64,000 nt of DNA from GCA-003244245 sp963712995. GTDB lineage: Bacteria > Actinomycetota > Actinomycetes > Mycobacteriales > Pseudonocardiaceae. The DNA is taken from contig CAVQKH010000030.1 of NCBI GenBank assembly GCA_963712995.1, forward strand, positions 186,001 to 250,000, given 5' to 3'. A program made the translations under genes and the position numbers. The notes beneath the pieces were generated by a model. It saw only the letters and a list, made by a program, of their open reading frames with translations, was not told the DNA's origin and did no database searches. Below are positions 18,285 to 26,961 of the stretch, piece after piece; positions within the stretch are counted from its first letter, which is position 1, and each line of letters starts with the position of its first letter.

Positions 18285-18342
18285 CTCAAGAAGGTTGAGC
18301 CTGGACCGCGACGTGTCAGCGCTGGCGATCCAGGCCCTGCTC

Positions 18343-18528
18343 TCAGCCGCTGCGGCGGCGGGTGGAGTACTGGCGGGGTGGTGCCGCGGGGCCGGAGCGG
18401 CGGGCCACGGCGGATTTGCCACCGTGGGGTAGCGAGGCGCCGGACTTCCCCCCGCGGCGCTCGCGGCGGTTAGGTACCGGCGAGGCGGCATCGTCGGGTT
18501 GGTCCTGGGGTTCGGGTTGCGCTGCCAT
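18343..18528 (-). CDS. Small basic hypothetical protein
   Basis: A 61-residue arginine-rich, unstructured protein (start MAAQPEPQDQPDDAASPV, end RQYSTRRRSG). The inner RRERRGGKSG and the RRRSG tail resemble small hypothetical proteins I associate with other Pseudonocardiales near moeZ, but I cannot check this. An AGGAGA-like stretch (AGGAGACCTG) lies just upstream of the ATG on the minus strand. It has no assigned function and could be nucleic-acid binding, judged only by charge. Confidence 0.55.
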   Translation of the reverse strand: MAAQPEPQDQPDDAASPVPNRRERRGGKSGASLPHGGKSAVARRSGPAAPPRQYSTRRRSG

Positions 18529-18931
18529 CAGGTCTCCTCGAGTTCACAGGTATGCGTTCAGTGACAGCCCCTGGAGTCGGGGCGTGAGAGCCAACCCGGA
18601 CAGTTGCGTCCGGGGGCGTCATCAAGTTCGGAGCGCCACCGCTGGAGTGCCGGTTCAGGCGCTGACGCGCTCAGCAGGCGCGGCTGGAGAACATCAGCAG
18701 ATCATACGGCCACGCTAGCGCGCGGCTCCGCACGGCGCATCCACATTCTCGGCGGTTCGTCGAACACGGTGCCCGCCCGGATGCACCAGCCCGGCCCGGA
18801 TGCACCAGCACCTCACGCCACTGCTGCACCACTGTGTGAACGGGAGTTCTCGGCCTTGCAACAAGCAGCAACATAGCGAACATAACCGGCACATAGCGTC
18901 ACCTGGCATACCCACCAGCTCTGGAGGCGCT
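18529..18931. promoter_or_regulatory. Intergenic region upstream of narK with 20-bp-spaced direct repeats
   Basis: About 400 bases without a convincing gene. Close to narK, ACATAGCG occurs at 18871-18878 and again at 18891-18898, a 20-base period (about two helical turns), with a partial AACATA between them. This layout suggests a binding site for a regulator of nitrate uptake, perhaps GlnR or NnaR, but neither consensus is matched well. The narK ribosome site GGAGG is at 18923-18927. Confidence 0.4.
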
Positions 18932-20317
18932 ATGAGCATGACCGAGACAACGGTGCCGGGGACACCGGCCTGCGGGGGGCGATGGATCGACCACTGGGAG
19001 CCAGAGGATCCCGGCTTCTGGGAGAAGACAGGCAAGCAGGTGGCGAATCGGAATCTCTGGTTTTCGATCTTCGCTGAGCACATCGGTTTCTCGATGTGGA
19101 CTGTCTGGTCGGTCCTGGTGCTCTTCATGGGCCCTGCCTACGGCATCGATCCGGCAGGCAAGTTCCTCCTGGTGTCTCTCCCGGCGCTGATCGGCGGGCT
19201 GATCCGGATCCCGTACACGATGGCGCCTGCCCGCTTCGGAGGGCGCAACTGGACCATCGTGAGCGCGTTACTGCTGCTCATCCCAACCGTCCTGGCGCTC
19301 ATCGTGATGCATCCGGGTACGTCCTATACGACATTCTTGATCGTGGCGGCACTCGGCGGCCTGGGTGGCGGCAACTTCGCCTCGTCCATGGTCAATATCA
19401 ACAGCTTCTTCCCGGAGGGTCGCAAGGGCTGGGCGCTCGGGCTCAACGCCGGCGGTGGGAACATCGGGGTGGCCGCTGTGCAGTTGGTGGCTCTGGTAGT
19501 GATCGCGACGGTCGGTACTGCTTACCCTCGCCTCGTGCTCGGGATCTACGTCCCGCTGATCCTGATCGCCACCTTCTGTGCGGCGCGGTACATGAACAAC
19601 ATCTCCTCGGTGCGCAACGACACCGGCGCGATCCGGGAGGCGGTCCGTGAGCGGCAGACCTGGGTGATGTCGTTCCTCTACATCGGCACGTTCGGTTCGT
19701 TCATCGGCTACAGCTTCGCCTTCGGTCTGGTGCTGTCGACCCAGTTCGGCCGTACCCCGCTGCAGGCGGCCTCGGTGGTGTTCATCGGCCCGCTGATCGG
19801 CTCGCTGATCCGGCCGGTCGGTGGTTTGATGGCCGACCGGTTCGGCGGTGCCAAGGTCACCCTCTGGAATTTCGTCGCGATGGCCCTGGCCACCAGTCTG
19901 GTGATCATGGCATCGAACCAGGAGTCGCTGGCGCTGTTCATGGCCGGATTCATTGCCTTGTTCGTGCTCTCCGGAATCGGCAACGGCTCCACCTACAAGA
20001 TGATTCCGTCGATCTTCAATGTGCGGGCTCGGGTGGCGATCGCCTCCGGCGAGCCGGCGCAGCGCGCGCTGATGAGGGCGCGCCGCCTCTCCGGTGCGGT
20101 GATCGGGATCGCCGGCTCGGTCGGCGCGATGGGTGGGCTGCTGATCAACCTGGTGTTCCGGCAGTCCTTCCTCACCACAAAATCCGGGGTTCCCGCGTAC
20201 TGGTCCTTCCTGATTTTCTACGGGGTTTGTGTCGTCGTCACCTACGTGGTCTATCTGCGCCGGGTACCCGCCGCCGTGACCGCCGAGGCCCCACTGCTGG
20301 CTTATGCCCGGGTGTGA
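18932..20317 (+). CDS. narK: Nitrate/nitrite MFS transporter NarK
   Basis: Major facilitator of 461 residues in the nitrate/nitrite porter family. It starts after GGAGG with the family-specific WIDHWEPEDPGFWEKTGKQV and NRNLWFSIFAEHIGFSMWT. The nitrate signature is visible in GLGGGNFASSMVNINSFFP and, in the second half, FVLSGIGNGSTYKMIP. Twelve hydrophobic segments can be counted. It imports nitrate and/or exports nitrite across the membrane. It is followed by nirBD after 224 bases, and narGHJI lies 27 kb away, so it may serve both assimilation and respiration. Confidence 0.94.
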   Translation: MSMTETTVPGTPACGGRWIDHWEPEDPGFWEKTGKQVANRNLWFSIFAEHIGFSMWTVWSVLVLFMGPAYGIDPAGKFLLVSLPALIGGLIRIPYTMAPARFGGRNWTIVSALLLLIPTVLALIVMHPGTSYTTFLIVAALGGLGGGNFASSMVNINSFFPEGRKGWALGLNAGGGNIGVAAVQLVALVVIATVGTAYPRLVLGIYVPLILIATFCAARYMNNISSVRNDTGAIREAVRERQTWVMSFLYIGTFGSFIGYSFAFGLVLSTQFGRTPLQAASVVFIGPLIGSLIRPVGGLMADRFGGAKVTLWNFVAMALATSLVIMASNQESLALFMAGFIALFVLSGIGNGSTYKMIPSIFNVRARVAIASGEPAQRALMRARRLSGAVIGIAGSVGAMGGLLINLVFRQSFLTTKSGVPAYWSFLIFYGVCVVVTYVVYLRRVPAAVTAEAPLLAYARV

Positions 20318-20360
20318 TGGATCGGGTGTGATGGACGAGGTGTGATGGACGAGGTGTGAC
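20311..20360. repeat. Short tandem repeat at the narK stop (14-bp unit, 3.5 copies)
   Basis: The unit GGTGTGATGGACGA (first copy GGTGTGATGGATCG) repeats at 20311, 20325 and 20339 with a partial copy to 20360. The narK stop codon lies within the first copy. The repeats are probably replication slippage products. GAAAC occurs just after, at 20361, 20372 and 20388, ahead of nirB; GAAAC-n6-GAAAC at 20361-20376 is reminiscent of half of a GlnR box, but the full consensus is not present. Confidence 0.55.
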
Positions 20361-20541
20361 GAAACAGGCCGGAAACACGACGTTCACGAAACACGCTCAC
20401 GATGTCAGCAAGAGTTTGGACGGTTGGTGGGCTGCCGGGTCGTTACGGGCAGCTCACCTCCTCCGCTGCTCACGCCTCGACCGGTGAGACTGGGAAGTAG
20501 CCAGCCCGGTCGTGCTCGCTGGGCAGGAAGGAACGGTACGG

Positions 20542-23088
20542 ATGCGCACTGTCGTTGTTGCGGGCCACGGCATGGTCGGTCACCGGCTGGTGGAGGCCCT
20601 GGTCGGTCGGGATACCCAGCGGCAGTGGCGGATCGTCGTGCTCGCAGAAGAGGGCAGGCCGGCTTACGACCGGGTCGCCCTCTCGTCGTATGTGGACTCC
20701 TGGAACGCCGAGGCGCTGACCCTGCCCGCTGTCGCCGACGACCGGGTGGAGCTGCGGCTGGGTGAGCCGTGTGTGGCGATCGACCGGCGCAGGCGCCGGG
20801 TGCGCACCGCCTCCGGGCGCCGGGTGTCCTACGACGCGCTGGTGCTGGCGACCGGTTCGGCGCCGTTCGTGCCGCCGATACCGGGTCATGATCTGCCCGG
20901 TTGTTACGTCTACCGCACCCCGGAGGACCTCGACGCGATCCGCGCCGCGGCGCAGCGCGCGATGCAGACCACAGCGGCGGGCCGGCGCTCCGGTGTGGTG
21001 GTCGGCGGTGGGCTGCTCGGCTTGGAGGCCGCCTACGCGCTGCGCCAGCTGGGGCTGTCCCCGCACGTCGTCGAGATCGCGCCCCGGCTGATGCCGATGC
21101 AGGTGGACGAGGGCGGCGGAGCGCTGCTGCGCCGGTTCATCGAGGCCCTCGGGGTGCGGGTGTACTGCGGTAATGCCACCAAGGCCATCGAGTCCGACCG
21201 GGGCCGGCTGCTGGTCCGCCTGGGCAACGACACCGAGCTCGACACCGATGTCGTGGTGTTCTCCGCCGGGGTGCGGCCGCGCGACCAACTGGCCCGTGAG
21301 GCGAAACTGCCGGTCGGTGAGCGGGGCGGGGTACTGGTCGATACGAGCTGCCGCACTGCCGACGAGGACATCTGGGCGATCGGGGAGTGCGCCGCGGTCG
21401 AGGGCCGCTGCTACGGACTGGTCGCCCCCGGCTACGCGATGGCCGAGGTGGTCGCCGATCGGTTGCTCGGCGGCAACGCCACTTTCCCCGGCGCGGACAC
21501 CTCCACCAAGCTCAAGCTGCTCGGGGTCGACGTGGCCAGCTTCGGCGACGCGCACGCCAACACCGTCGGTGCCCTGGAGGTCATCCACAACGACCCCATC
21601 GCAGGCCGTTACGCCAAGCTCGTCGTCTCCGACGACGCGCGGATCCTGCTCGGCGGGGTGCTGGTCGGCGACGCCGAGGCCTACGGCACGTTGCGCGCGC
21701 TGGTCGGTGCCGAGCTGCCGGGTGACCCGGGTGCGCTGATCTCCCCCTCCGGCGGTGAGCTCGACGCGGGTGCGCTGCCGCCCGGCGCCCAGGTGTGCTC
21801 CTGCCACGCGGTCACCGTCGAGACGATCGCCGCGGCGGTGACCCAGCAGGGCGCCACCACCGTGCCGGCCCTCAAGGCGTGCACGAAGGCGGGAACCGGG
21901 TGCGGTTCCTGCGTGCCGATGTTGAAGAAACTGCTCGCCGCGCAGGGCGTGGAGCAGTCCAAGGCGCTGTGCGAGCACTTCACGCACAGCCGCGCCGAGC
22001 TGTTCGAGATCATCGCCGCGACCCGGATCCGGACCTTCTCCGAGCTGGTCGGCAAGCACGGCACGGGCCGCGGCTGTGACATCTGCAAGCCCGCGGTCGC
22101 CTCGATCCTGGCCTCGCTGTCCGGGGTGCTCTCGCCGGGAAGCCACATCCTCGACGGCGAGCAGGCCACCTTGCAGGACACCAACGATCACTTCCTGGCC
22201 AACCTGCAGCGCAACGGCACCTACTCGGTGGTGCCCCGGGTCCCCGGTGGGGAGATCACCCCGGAGAAGCTCATCGTGCTCGGTGAGGTGGCCCGCGACT
22301 TCGGGCTCTACACCAAGATCACCGGTGGGCAGCGGATCGACCTGTTCGGGGCCCGGGTGGAGCAGCTGCCGGCGATCTGGCGGCGGCTGGTGGACGCGGG
22401 CTTCGAGTCCGGGCACGCCTACGGCAAGGCGTTGCGCACGGTGAAGTCCTGTGTGGGCACCGACTGGTGCCGCTACGGGGTGCAGGACTCGGTGGGCATG
22501 GCCATCGCGCTGGAGCTGCGCTACCGCGGACTGCGCGCGCCGCACAAGCTCAAGTCCGCGGTCTCGGGCTGCGCACGGGAGTGCGCCGAGGCCCGCAGCA
22601 AGGACTTCGGGGTGATCGCCACCGAGAAGGGCTGGAACCTCTACGTGTGCGGCAACGGCGGGTTCCGGCCTCGGCATGCCGACCTGCTGGTCTCCGACGT
22701 GGACACCGAGACGCTGGTGCGCACCATCGACCGTTTCCTGATGTTCTACGTGCGCACCGCCGACAGGCTGCAGCGCACCGCGCCGTGGCTGGAGGAGATG
22801 GAGGGCGGCCTGGACCACCTGCGTGACGTGATCGTGCACGACTCACTCGGGATCTGCGCCGAGCTCGACGTCGCGATGGAGGCGCACGTGGCGGGCTACT
22901 CCGACGAGTGGCGCGGGGTGCTGGAGGACCCGGCCAAGCTGGCCCGGTTCACCTCGTTCGTCAACGCGCCCGGCGTGCCCGATCCGACCATCGAGTTCGT
23001 CCAGGAACGTGGCCAGCCCACCCCTGCTCATCGCCGGCCCGGCCAGCCGGTGCTGATCGCAGGCCCGAAGCTGGCGGTGATCCCATGA
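20542..23088 (+). CDS. nirB: Assimilatory nitrite reductase [NAD(P)H] large subunit NirB
   Basis: Cytosolic siroheme enzyme reducing nitrite to ammonium, 848 residues. Domains in order: NAD(P)H/FAD oxidoreductase (VVVAGHGMVGHRLVEAL, DALVLATGSAPFVPP, VVVGGGLLGLEAAYALR); a BFD-like [2Fe-2S] domain (VCSCHAVTVETIAAAV, CTKAGTGCGSC); and the nitrite/sulfite reductase ferredoxin-like and catalytic domains, with cluster cysteines in SCVGTDWCRYG and SGCARECAEARSKDFG. The ATG follows AGGAAGGAAC. The stop overlaps nirD by ATGA, so the two subunits are coupled. Siroheme is supplied by genes further down the operon. Confidence 0.97.
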   Translation: MRTVVVAGHGMVGHRLVEALVGRDTQRQWRIVVLAEEGRPAYDRVALSSYVDSWNAEALTLPAVADDRVELRLGEPCVAIDRRRRRVRTASGRRVSYDALVLATGSAPFVPPIPGHDLPGCYVYRTPEDLDAIRAAAQRAMQTTAAGRRSGVVVGGGLLGLEAAYALRQLGLSPHVVEIAPRLMPMQVDEGGGALLRRFIEALGVRVYCGNATKAIESDRGRLLVRLGNDTELDTDVVVFSAGVRPRDQLAREAKLPVGERGGVLVDTSCRTADEDIWAIGECAAVEGRCYGLVAPGYAMAEVVADRLLGGNATFPGADTSTKLKLLGVDVASFGDAHANTVGALEVIHNDPIAGRYAKLVVSDDARILLGGVLVGDAEAYGTLRALVGAELPGDPGALISPSGGELDAGALPPGAQVCSCHAVTVETIAAAVTQQGATTVPALKACTKAGTGCGSCVPMLKKLLAAQGVEQSKALCEHFTHSRAELFEIIAATRIRTFSELVGKHGTGRGCDICKPAVASILASLSGVLSPGSHILDGEQATLQDTNDHFLANLQRNGTYSVVPRVPGGEITPEKLIVLGEVARDFGLYTKITGGQRIDLFGARVEQLPAIWRRLVDAGFESGHAYGKALRTVKSCVGTDWCRYGVQDSVGMAIALELRYRGLRAPHKLKSAVSGCARECAEARSKDFGVIATEKGWNLYVCGNGGFRPRHADLLVSDVDTETLVRTIDRFLMFYVRTADRLQRTAPWLEEMEGGLDHLRDVIVHDSLGICAELDVAMEAHVAGYSDEWRGVLEDPAKLARFTSFVNAPGVPDPTIEFVQERGQPTPAHRRPGQPVLIAGPKLAVIP

Positions 23089-23444
23089 CGGCACGGGTTC
23101 CCATGATCACTCAGGTGCGGGAGCGCTGGACCGTGGTGTGCCGCTATGACGACCTCATCCCGGAACGGGGCATTGCGGCGCTCGTCGACGGGGTCGCGGT
23201 GGCCGTGTTCCGCACCCATGATGGTGCGCTGTATGCACTATCCAATGTGGATCCCTTCAGCAAGGCCTCGGTGCTCTCCCGGGGCATCGTCGGCGACCGC
23301 GGCGGGCGGGCGACGGTAGCCTCGCCGATCTACAAGCAGGTCTTCGAGCTGGCCACCGGACTATGCCTGGACGACCCGAGCGTCTCGGTGGCGACCTATC
23401 CGGTACGGCTGGTGGGTGGCGTCGTGGCGGTCGCCTCCTCATGA
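23085..23444 (+). CDS. nirD: Nitrite reductase small subunit NirD
   Basis: A 119-residue Rieske-fold partner of NirB. It shows VCRYDDLIPERGIAALVDG, VAVFRTHDGALYALSNVDPF and ASPIYKQVFELATGLCLDDP. The cluster-binding CxH pairs of true Rieske proteins are missing, as is normal for NirD. It overlaps nirB at its start and hemD at its end by ATGA, making one translational chain. It is needed for stable NirB activity. Confidence 0.95.
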   Translation: MTARVPMITQVRERWTVVCRYDDLIPERGIAALVDGVAVAVFRTHDGALYALSNVDPFSKASVLSRGIVGDRGGRATVASPIYKQVFELATGLCLDDPSVSVATYPVRLVGGVVAVASS

Positions 23445-24583
23445 GCGCCCCATCGCTGCGGTCGCGATCCGAGCCGCTGCCGCTGGCGGGCTTCACCGTC
23501 GGGGTCACTGCCGCCCGGCGGGCCCAAGAACTGTGCGCTTTGCTGGTGCGCCGCGGCGCCGAGGTGCTGCACGCCCCCGCGATCCGGATCGTGCCGCTGG
23601 CCGATGACACCGAGCTGCACGCCGCCACCGAAGCGCTGATCAGCTACCCACCGGATGTCGTGGTGATCACTACGGGCATCGGTTTCCGCGGCTGGGTGGA
23701 GGCCGCCGATGGCTGGGGACTGGGGGAGGCGCTGCTCGGTGCGCTGCGCAGTGCCACCTTGCTGTCCCGGGGCCCCAAATCGCGCGGCGCGGTCCGGGCC
23801 GCCGGCTTGACCGACGCCTGGTCACCCCCGTCGGAGTCCTCCGCCGAGGTGCTGGAGCACCTGCTGGCCGGTGATCTGGAAGGAACCCGGGTGGCGGTGC
23901 AGCTGCACGGCGAGCCGCTGCCGGACTTCGTCGACGCCCTGTGCTGCGCCGGTGCGCAGGTCGTTCAGGTGCCCGTCTACCGGTGGGTGTTACCGGAGGA
24001 TCTGGCGCCGCTGGACCGGCTGCTCGGGGCGATCCTGGACGGCTGTGTCAATGCGGTGAGTTTCACCAGCGCACCCGCCGCGGCCAGCGTGCTCAGACGA
24101 GCCGACGAGCTCGGGGCGCTGGCACCGTTGTTGCAACGCCTGCGCCGGGATGTGGTGGTCGCCTGTGTGGGGCCGGTCACCGCGGGCCCGCTGGTGGCCC
24201 GGGACGTGCCCACCGTGCAGCCCGAGCGGTCCCGGATCGGCGCGCTGGTGCGCACGCTGTCCGAGACGCTCCCCGCTCGGGCTCCGCGCTGGCCGGTGGC
24301 CGGTCATGTACTGGAGCTGCGCGGGCACGCTGCGGTGGTCGACGGTGAGCTGCGCGCTGTGCCGCCAACCCCGATGGCCCTGCTGCGGCTGCTGGCAGCC
24401 CGTCCCGGCCGGGTGGTGCCGCGCTCAGAGCTGCTGTCGGTGATGCCCGCGGCCGGTGGCGACGAGCACGCGGTGGAGACCGCGGTGGCCCGCTTGCGGG
24501 CCGCCTTGGGTGCCCCACGGTTGGTGCAGACCGTGGTCAAGCGCGGCTACCGGCTGGCCCTGGACCCCGGAGACTGCCGGTGA
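23441..24583 (+). CDS. hemD: Uroporphyrinogen-III synthase with C-terminal winged-helix domain
   Basis: A 380-residue fusion. Residues 1-260 are a HemD domain (FTVGVTAARRAQELCALLVR, VVVITTGIGFRGWVEAA, AVSFTSAPAAASVL, VVACVGPVTAGPL), which cyclises hydroxymethylbilane. Residues 285-375 are an OmpR-type DNA-binding winged helix (PPTPMALLRLLAARPGRVVP, ETAVARLRAALGAPRLVQTV, KRGYRLALDP). This actinobacterial fusion is usually found in nitrite reductase operons and may be a regulator, a siroheme enzyme or both. The ATG overlaps the nirD stop, and the stop overlaps the chelatase GTG. Confidence 0.9.
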   Translation: MSAPSLRSRSEPLPLAGFTVGVTAARRAQELCALLVRRGAEVLHAPAIRIVPLADDTELHAATEALISYPPDVVVITTGIGFRGWVEAADGWGLGEALLGALRSATLLSRGPKSRGAVRAAGLTDAWSPPSESSAEVLEHLLAGDLEGTRVAVQLHGEPLPDFVDALCCAGAQVVQVPVYRWVLPEDLAPLDRLLGAILDGCVNAVSFTSAPAAASVLRRADELGALAPLLQRLRRDVVVACVGPVTAGPLVARDVPTVQPERSRIGALVRTLSETLPARAPRWPVAGHVLELRGHAAVVDGELRAVPPTPMALLRLLAARPGRVVPRSELLSVMPAAGGDEHAVETAVARLRAALGAPRLVQTVVKRGYRLALDPGDCR

Positions 24584-25275
24584 GGGCACCGGACTCGGTC
24601 GTGATCGCCGCGCATGGCACCCAGGACCCTGCTGGCGTTGCGGTGGCGCACCAGCTGGCTGACGCGCTGCGTGCCCGGCTTCCTGCGAGGCAGGTGTCGC
24701 TCGCCTTCGTGGATGTGCTCGGCCCCGGGGTGCGCGAGGTGGTTGCCGCCGCGCCTGGCCCGGTCACCGTCGTCCCGGCGTTTCTGAGCTGCGGGTATCA
24801 CGTGCGGACCGACGTACCGCGGGAGGTGGCCGCCACCGGTCGCCGGGACGTCACCATCAGCGCCGCACTGGGGCCGCATCCCCTGCTGGTGGGCGCGATG
24901 ACCCAACGGCTGCGCGAAGCGGGGTGGCGCGAGGCGGACGCGGTCGTGCTGGCCGCCGCGGGCTCGTCGGATTCCCGTGCGGTGGCCGATGTGCGGGCCG
25001 CTGCGGGTCGGCTCTCCGGTGAGGTCGGCAGCCGGGTCCGGGTCGGATTCGTGGCTACCGGGACACCCAGGGTGGCGTCCCTGGTCGCCGCCCTGCGGGC
25101 GGGCGGAGCGCCCAGGATCGCGGTTGCGTCATGGTTGCTGGCCCCCGGTCTGTTCCACGGCAGGCTCGCCTCGTCCGGGGCCGATGTGGTGGCCGCGCCA
25201 CTGGGCGCGCATCCCGACGTGGTCGAGCGCCTGCTCCAGCTCGCTGATGCGGCGGCTGTGCTCCGGAGCGCGTGA
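24580..25275 (+). CDS. Sirohydrochlorin chelatase (CbiX/SirB type)
   Basis: A 231-residue class II chelatase inserting iron (or cobalt) into sirohydrochlorin, the last step to siroheme. The duplicated fold is visible: the first His motif VVIAAHGTQDPAG, VVPAFLSCGYHVRTDVP, and a second half ending ASWLLAPGLFHGRLA. The GTG start overlaps the hemD stop (GTGA). It is the last gene of the nirBD operon and stops 2 bases before the convergent methyltransferase gene. A second, frameshifted chelatase gene lies in the sulfate operon at 31770-32670; this copy is intact. Confidence 0.9.
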   Translation: MRAPDSVVIAAHGTQDPAGVAVAHQLADALRARLPARQVSLAFVDVLGPGVREVVAAAPGPVTVVPAFLSCGYHVRTDVPREVAATGRRDVTISAALGPHPLLVGAMTQRLREAGWREADAVVLAAAGSSDSRAVADVRAAAGRLSGEVGSRVRVGFVATGTPRVASLVAALRAGGAPRIAVASWLLAPGLFHGRLASSGADVVAAPLGAHPDVVERLLQLADAAAVLRSA

Positions 25276-25277
25276 GG

Positions 25278-26105
25278 TCAGCGGGGCAGCCGGGCGATCA
25301 TCTGCACCGGAGCGATCACCGCCCGCTCCACCCCGGCGGCCAGGTTGGCGATCTTCTGGCTGAAGTCGGCGCCCATCAGCAGGTGCACGCCCAGTGGTGG
25401 CAACCCGCTGGCCGCTATCCGCTGGCGCGTGGTGCGGAAGAACTCGAGGGCGAACTCTCGGCGATCACACGCCGGGTCGACCACGAAGCCGGCCGCTTCC
25501 AGGCACGAGCGATAGTGCTCGGGTGTCTGGACGAAGCTGATCGCGGGGTTCCCGGCCCACGGCAGCGGGTAGTCGAGGTCACCGTCCCCGATGCGCATCA
25601 CGTCATAAACCGCGAAGAACGCGCCCGGCGTGAGCACCCGGGCCACCTCGGCGCACAGCCGCGCCTTGTCCGCCACGTTCATCCCGACGTGCAGCAGGTA
25701 CGCGCCCTCGAAGCTGCCTGCTGGGATCGGCAGTTCCGTGGCGTCGGCCAACCGGTAGCTGACACGGTCGGACAGGCCGGTCCGGACGGCCAGCTCATCG
25801 GCCAGCTCGACGTACTCGGGGGTGAGGTCAACGCCGGTGACATGGCAGCCGTACTCGGCGGCGAAGTAGCGCGATGCGCCGCCCGGTCCGCTGCCCACGT
25901 CGAGCAGGCGCATGCCAGCGGCCAGATCGAGCTGATCGGCGAGGTCGACGGTCGCCTGCCGGCCACCAATGTGGAACTCGTCGGCGGCGGCCAGCTCGGC
26001 GAGGCTGAGTCGGCTGGCATCGAGACCCGCCGCGGCAACCGCCGAAAGAAACCTGCCCGGCAGGTCCTTGACTCCGTAGTGCGTCGCGACCGGCAGCTCT
26101 GTCAT
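25278..26105 (-). CDS. Class I SAM-dependent methyltransferase
   Basis: A 275-residue methyltransferase. SAM motif I is LLDVGSGPGGASRYFAAEYG, with the acidic residue after strand 2 in VTGVDLTPEYVELA, motif II LADATELPIPAGSFEGAYLL and the small-molecule type region VARVLTPGAFFAVYDVMR. The N-terminal helical cap and overall plan resemble sarcosine/glycine and sterol-type methyltransferases, but the substrate cannot be assigned. The stop nearly touches the stop of the convergent chelatase gene. Confidence 0.85.
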   Translation of the reverse strand: MTELPVATHYGVKDLPGRFLSAVAAAGLDASRLSLAELAAADEFHIGGRQATVDLADQLDLAAGMRLLDVGSGPGGASRYFAAEYGCHVTGVDLTPEYVELADELAVRTGLSDRVSYRLADATELPIPAGSFEGAYLLHVGMNVADKARLCAEVARVLTPGAFFAVYDVMRIGDGDLDYPLPWAGNPAISFVQTPEHYRSCLEAAGFVVDPACDRREFALEFFRTTRQRIAASGLPPLGVHLLMGADFSQKIANLAAGVERAVIAPVQMIARLPR

Positions 26106-26244
26106 CTGCCGGCACCGCCCGCCCGCAGAGCAGCGGGTCTGGTGTGCCGTTCCTGATCCATGGACGGTACCTTAGCCGTCCTCTTCCCGGCATCTCGGTG
26201 ATTTCCGGGCGTGGGATGAGGCGGTTCGAACCAGGGGGGCAGGG

Positions 26245-26961
26245 ATGAGCAAGGTGGACCGGATGTGGGTGGGCCGAGTCATGCTGGCCACGTTCGCCCT
26301 CCTCGTGGCGAGCGCGCTAGCCACACCGGTGCCGGGAAGGGCTGATACTCGCTACCCGGTACTGCTGGTGCACGGCGGTGGGGGCGACCCCAATAATTTC
26401 GCCACGATGCAGAAGTGGCTCGCCGCCGACAGGTACACATCCTTCACTGTCTCTCTCGGGACCCCGGCGATCGATGTCAAGAGGGGCGCCGAGAAGATCG
26501 CTACCAGGGTCAAGGAAATCCGGGAACAGACCGGCGCGTTAAAGGTCCACCTGGTTGGGCACAGTATGGGCGGGCTGTCCGCGCGCTATTACATCAAGGT
26601 TCTTGATGGGCGTTCCACGGTGGCGACCTACACTGCGTTCGGCACGCCCCAGCATGGCAGCGTTCTGGGCTGCGTTACGGTGCCGGATCAGTGCCCGGGA
26701 AACAAGGTCATGCAGGCCCTCAATGAGGGTGACGACACTCCCGGCTCGATTTACTACACCTCGATCGGCAGCACCGAGGAGCCCGTCGAGTCCAACGGGA
26801 CCCTCACCCGGCTCGACGGCGGCGCTTGCCTGCCCCTGGTCAAAGGTGGACTGCACGCTTTCGAACCGAGCAACCAGGTGATCTACCAGGCGGTGCGGGA
26901 TGGGCTCAGATCCACGTGCCCGCCTGGCCGGTTCATGACGCTGAGGGATCTCCCCAACTAA
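26245..26961 (+). CDS. Secreted lipase/esterase, alpha/beta hydrolase (class 2 lipase-like)
   Basis: A 238-residue alpha/beta hydrolase with an N-terminal signal peptide (VMLATFALLVASALATPVPG, cleavage likely near residue 34). The mature start YPVLLVHGGGGDPNNF gives the oxyanion region. The nucleophile elbow is HLVGHSMGGLSARYY, with the catalytic Ser in GHSMG. The histidine is probably in GGLHAFEPSN. Paired cysteines (GCVTVPDQC, ACLP and RSTCPPG) fit an exported protein. The ATG follows a G-rich AGGGGGGCAGGG run. It is convergent and adjacent to the next methyltransferase gene. Confidence 0.87.
   Translation: MSKVDRMWVGRVMLATFALLVASALATPVPGRADTRYPVLLVHGGGGDPNNFATMQKWLAADRYTSFTVSLGTPAIDVKRGAEKIATRVKEIREQTGALKVHLVGHSMGGLSARYYIKVLDGRSTVATYTAFGTPQHGSVLGCVTVPDQCPGNKVMQALNEGDDTPGSIYYTSIGSTEEPVESNGTLTRLDGGACLPLVKGGLHAFEPSNQVIYQAVRDGLRSTCPPGRFMTLRDLPN

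Noticed and set aside
20356..20392. GlnR box upstream of nirB
   Set aside because: GAAAC occurs three times, but the spacing and the GTnAC half-sites do not fit the full consensus; kept only as a note.
20470..22839. Very long open frame antisense to nirB (789 codons)
   Set aside because: High-GC third positions of nirB keep the opposite frame open; the translation is His/Arg/Gln-rich with no domain, and nirB itself is complete.
26205..26244. GGTTCGAACC before the lipase gene, considered as a tRNA T-arm
   Set aside because: No anticodon or D arm can be folded in the preceding bases, and the lipase start follows directly.
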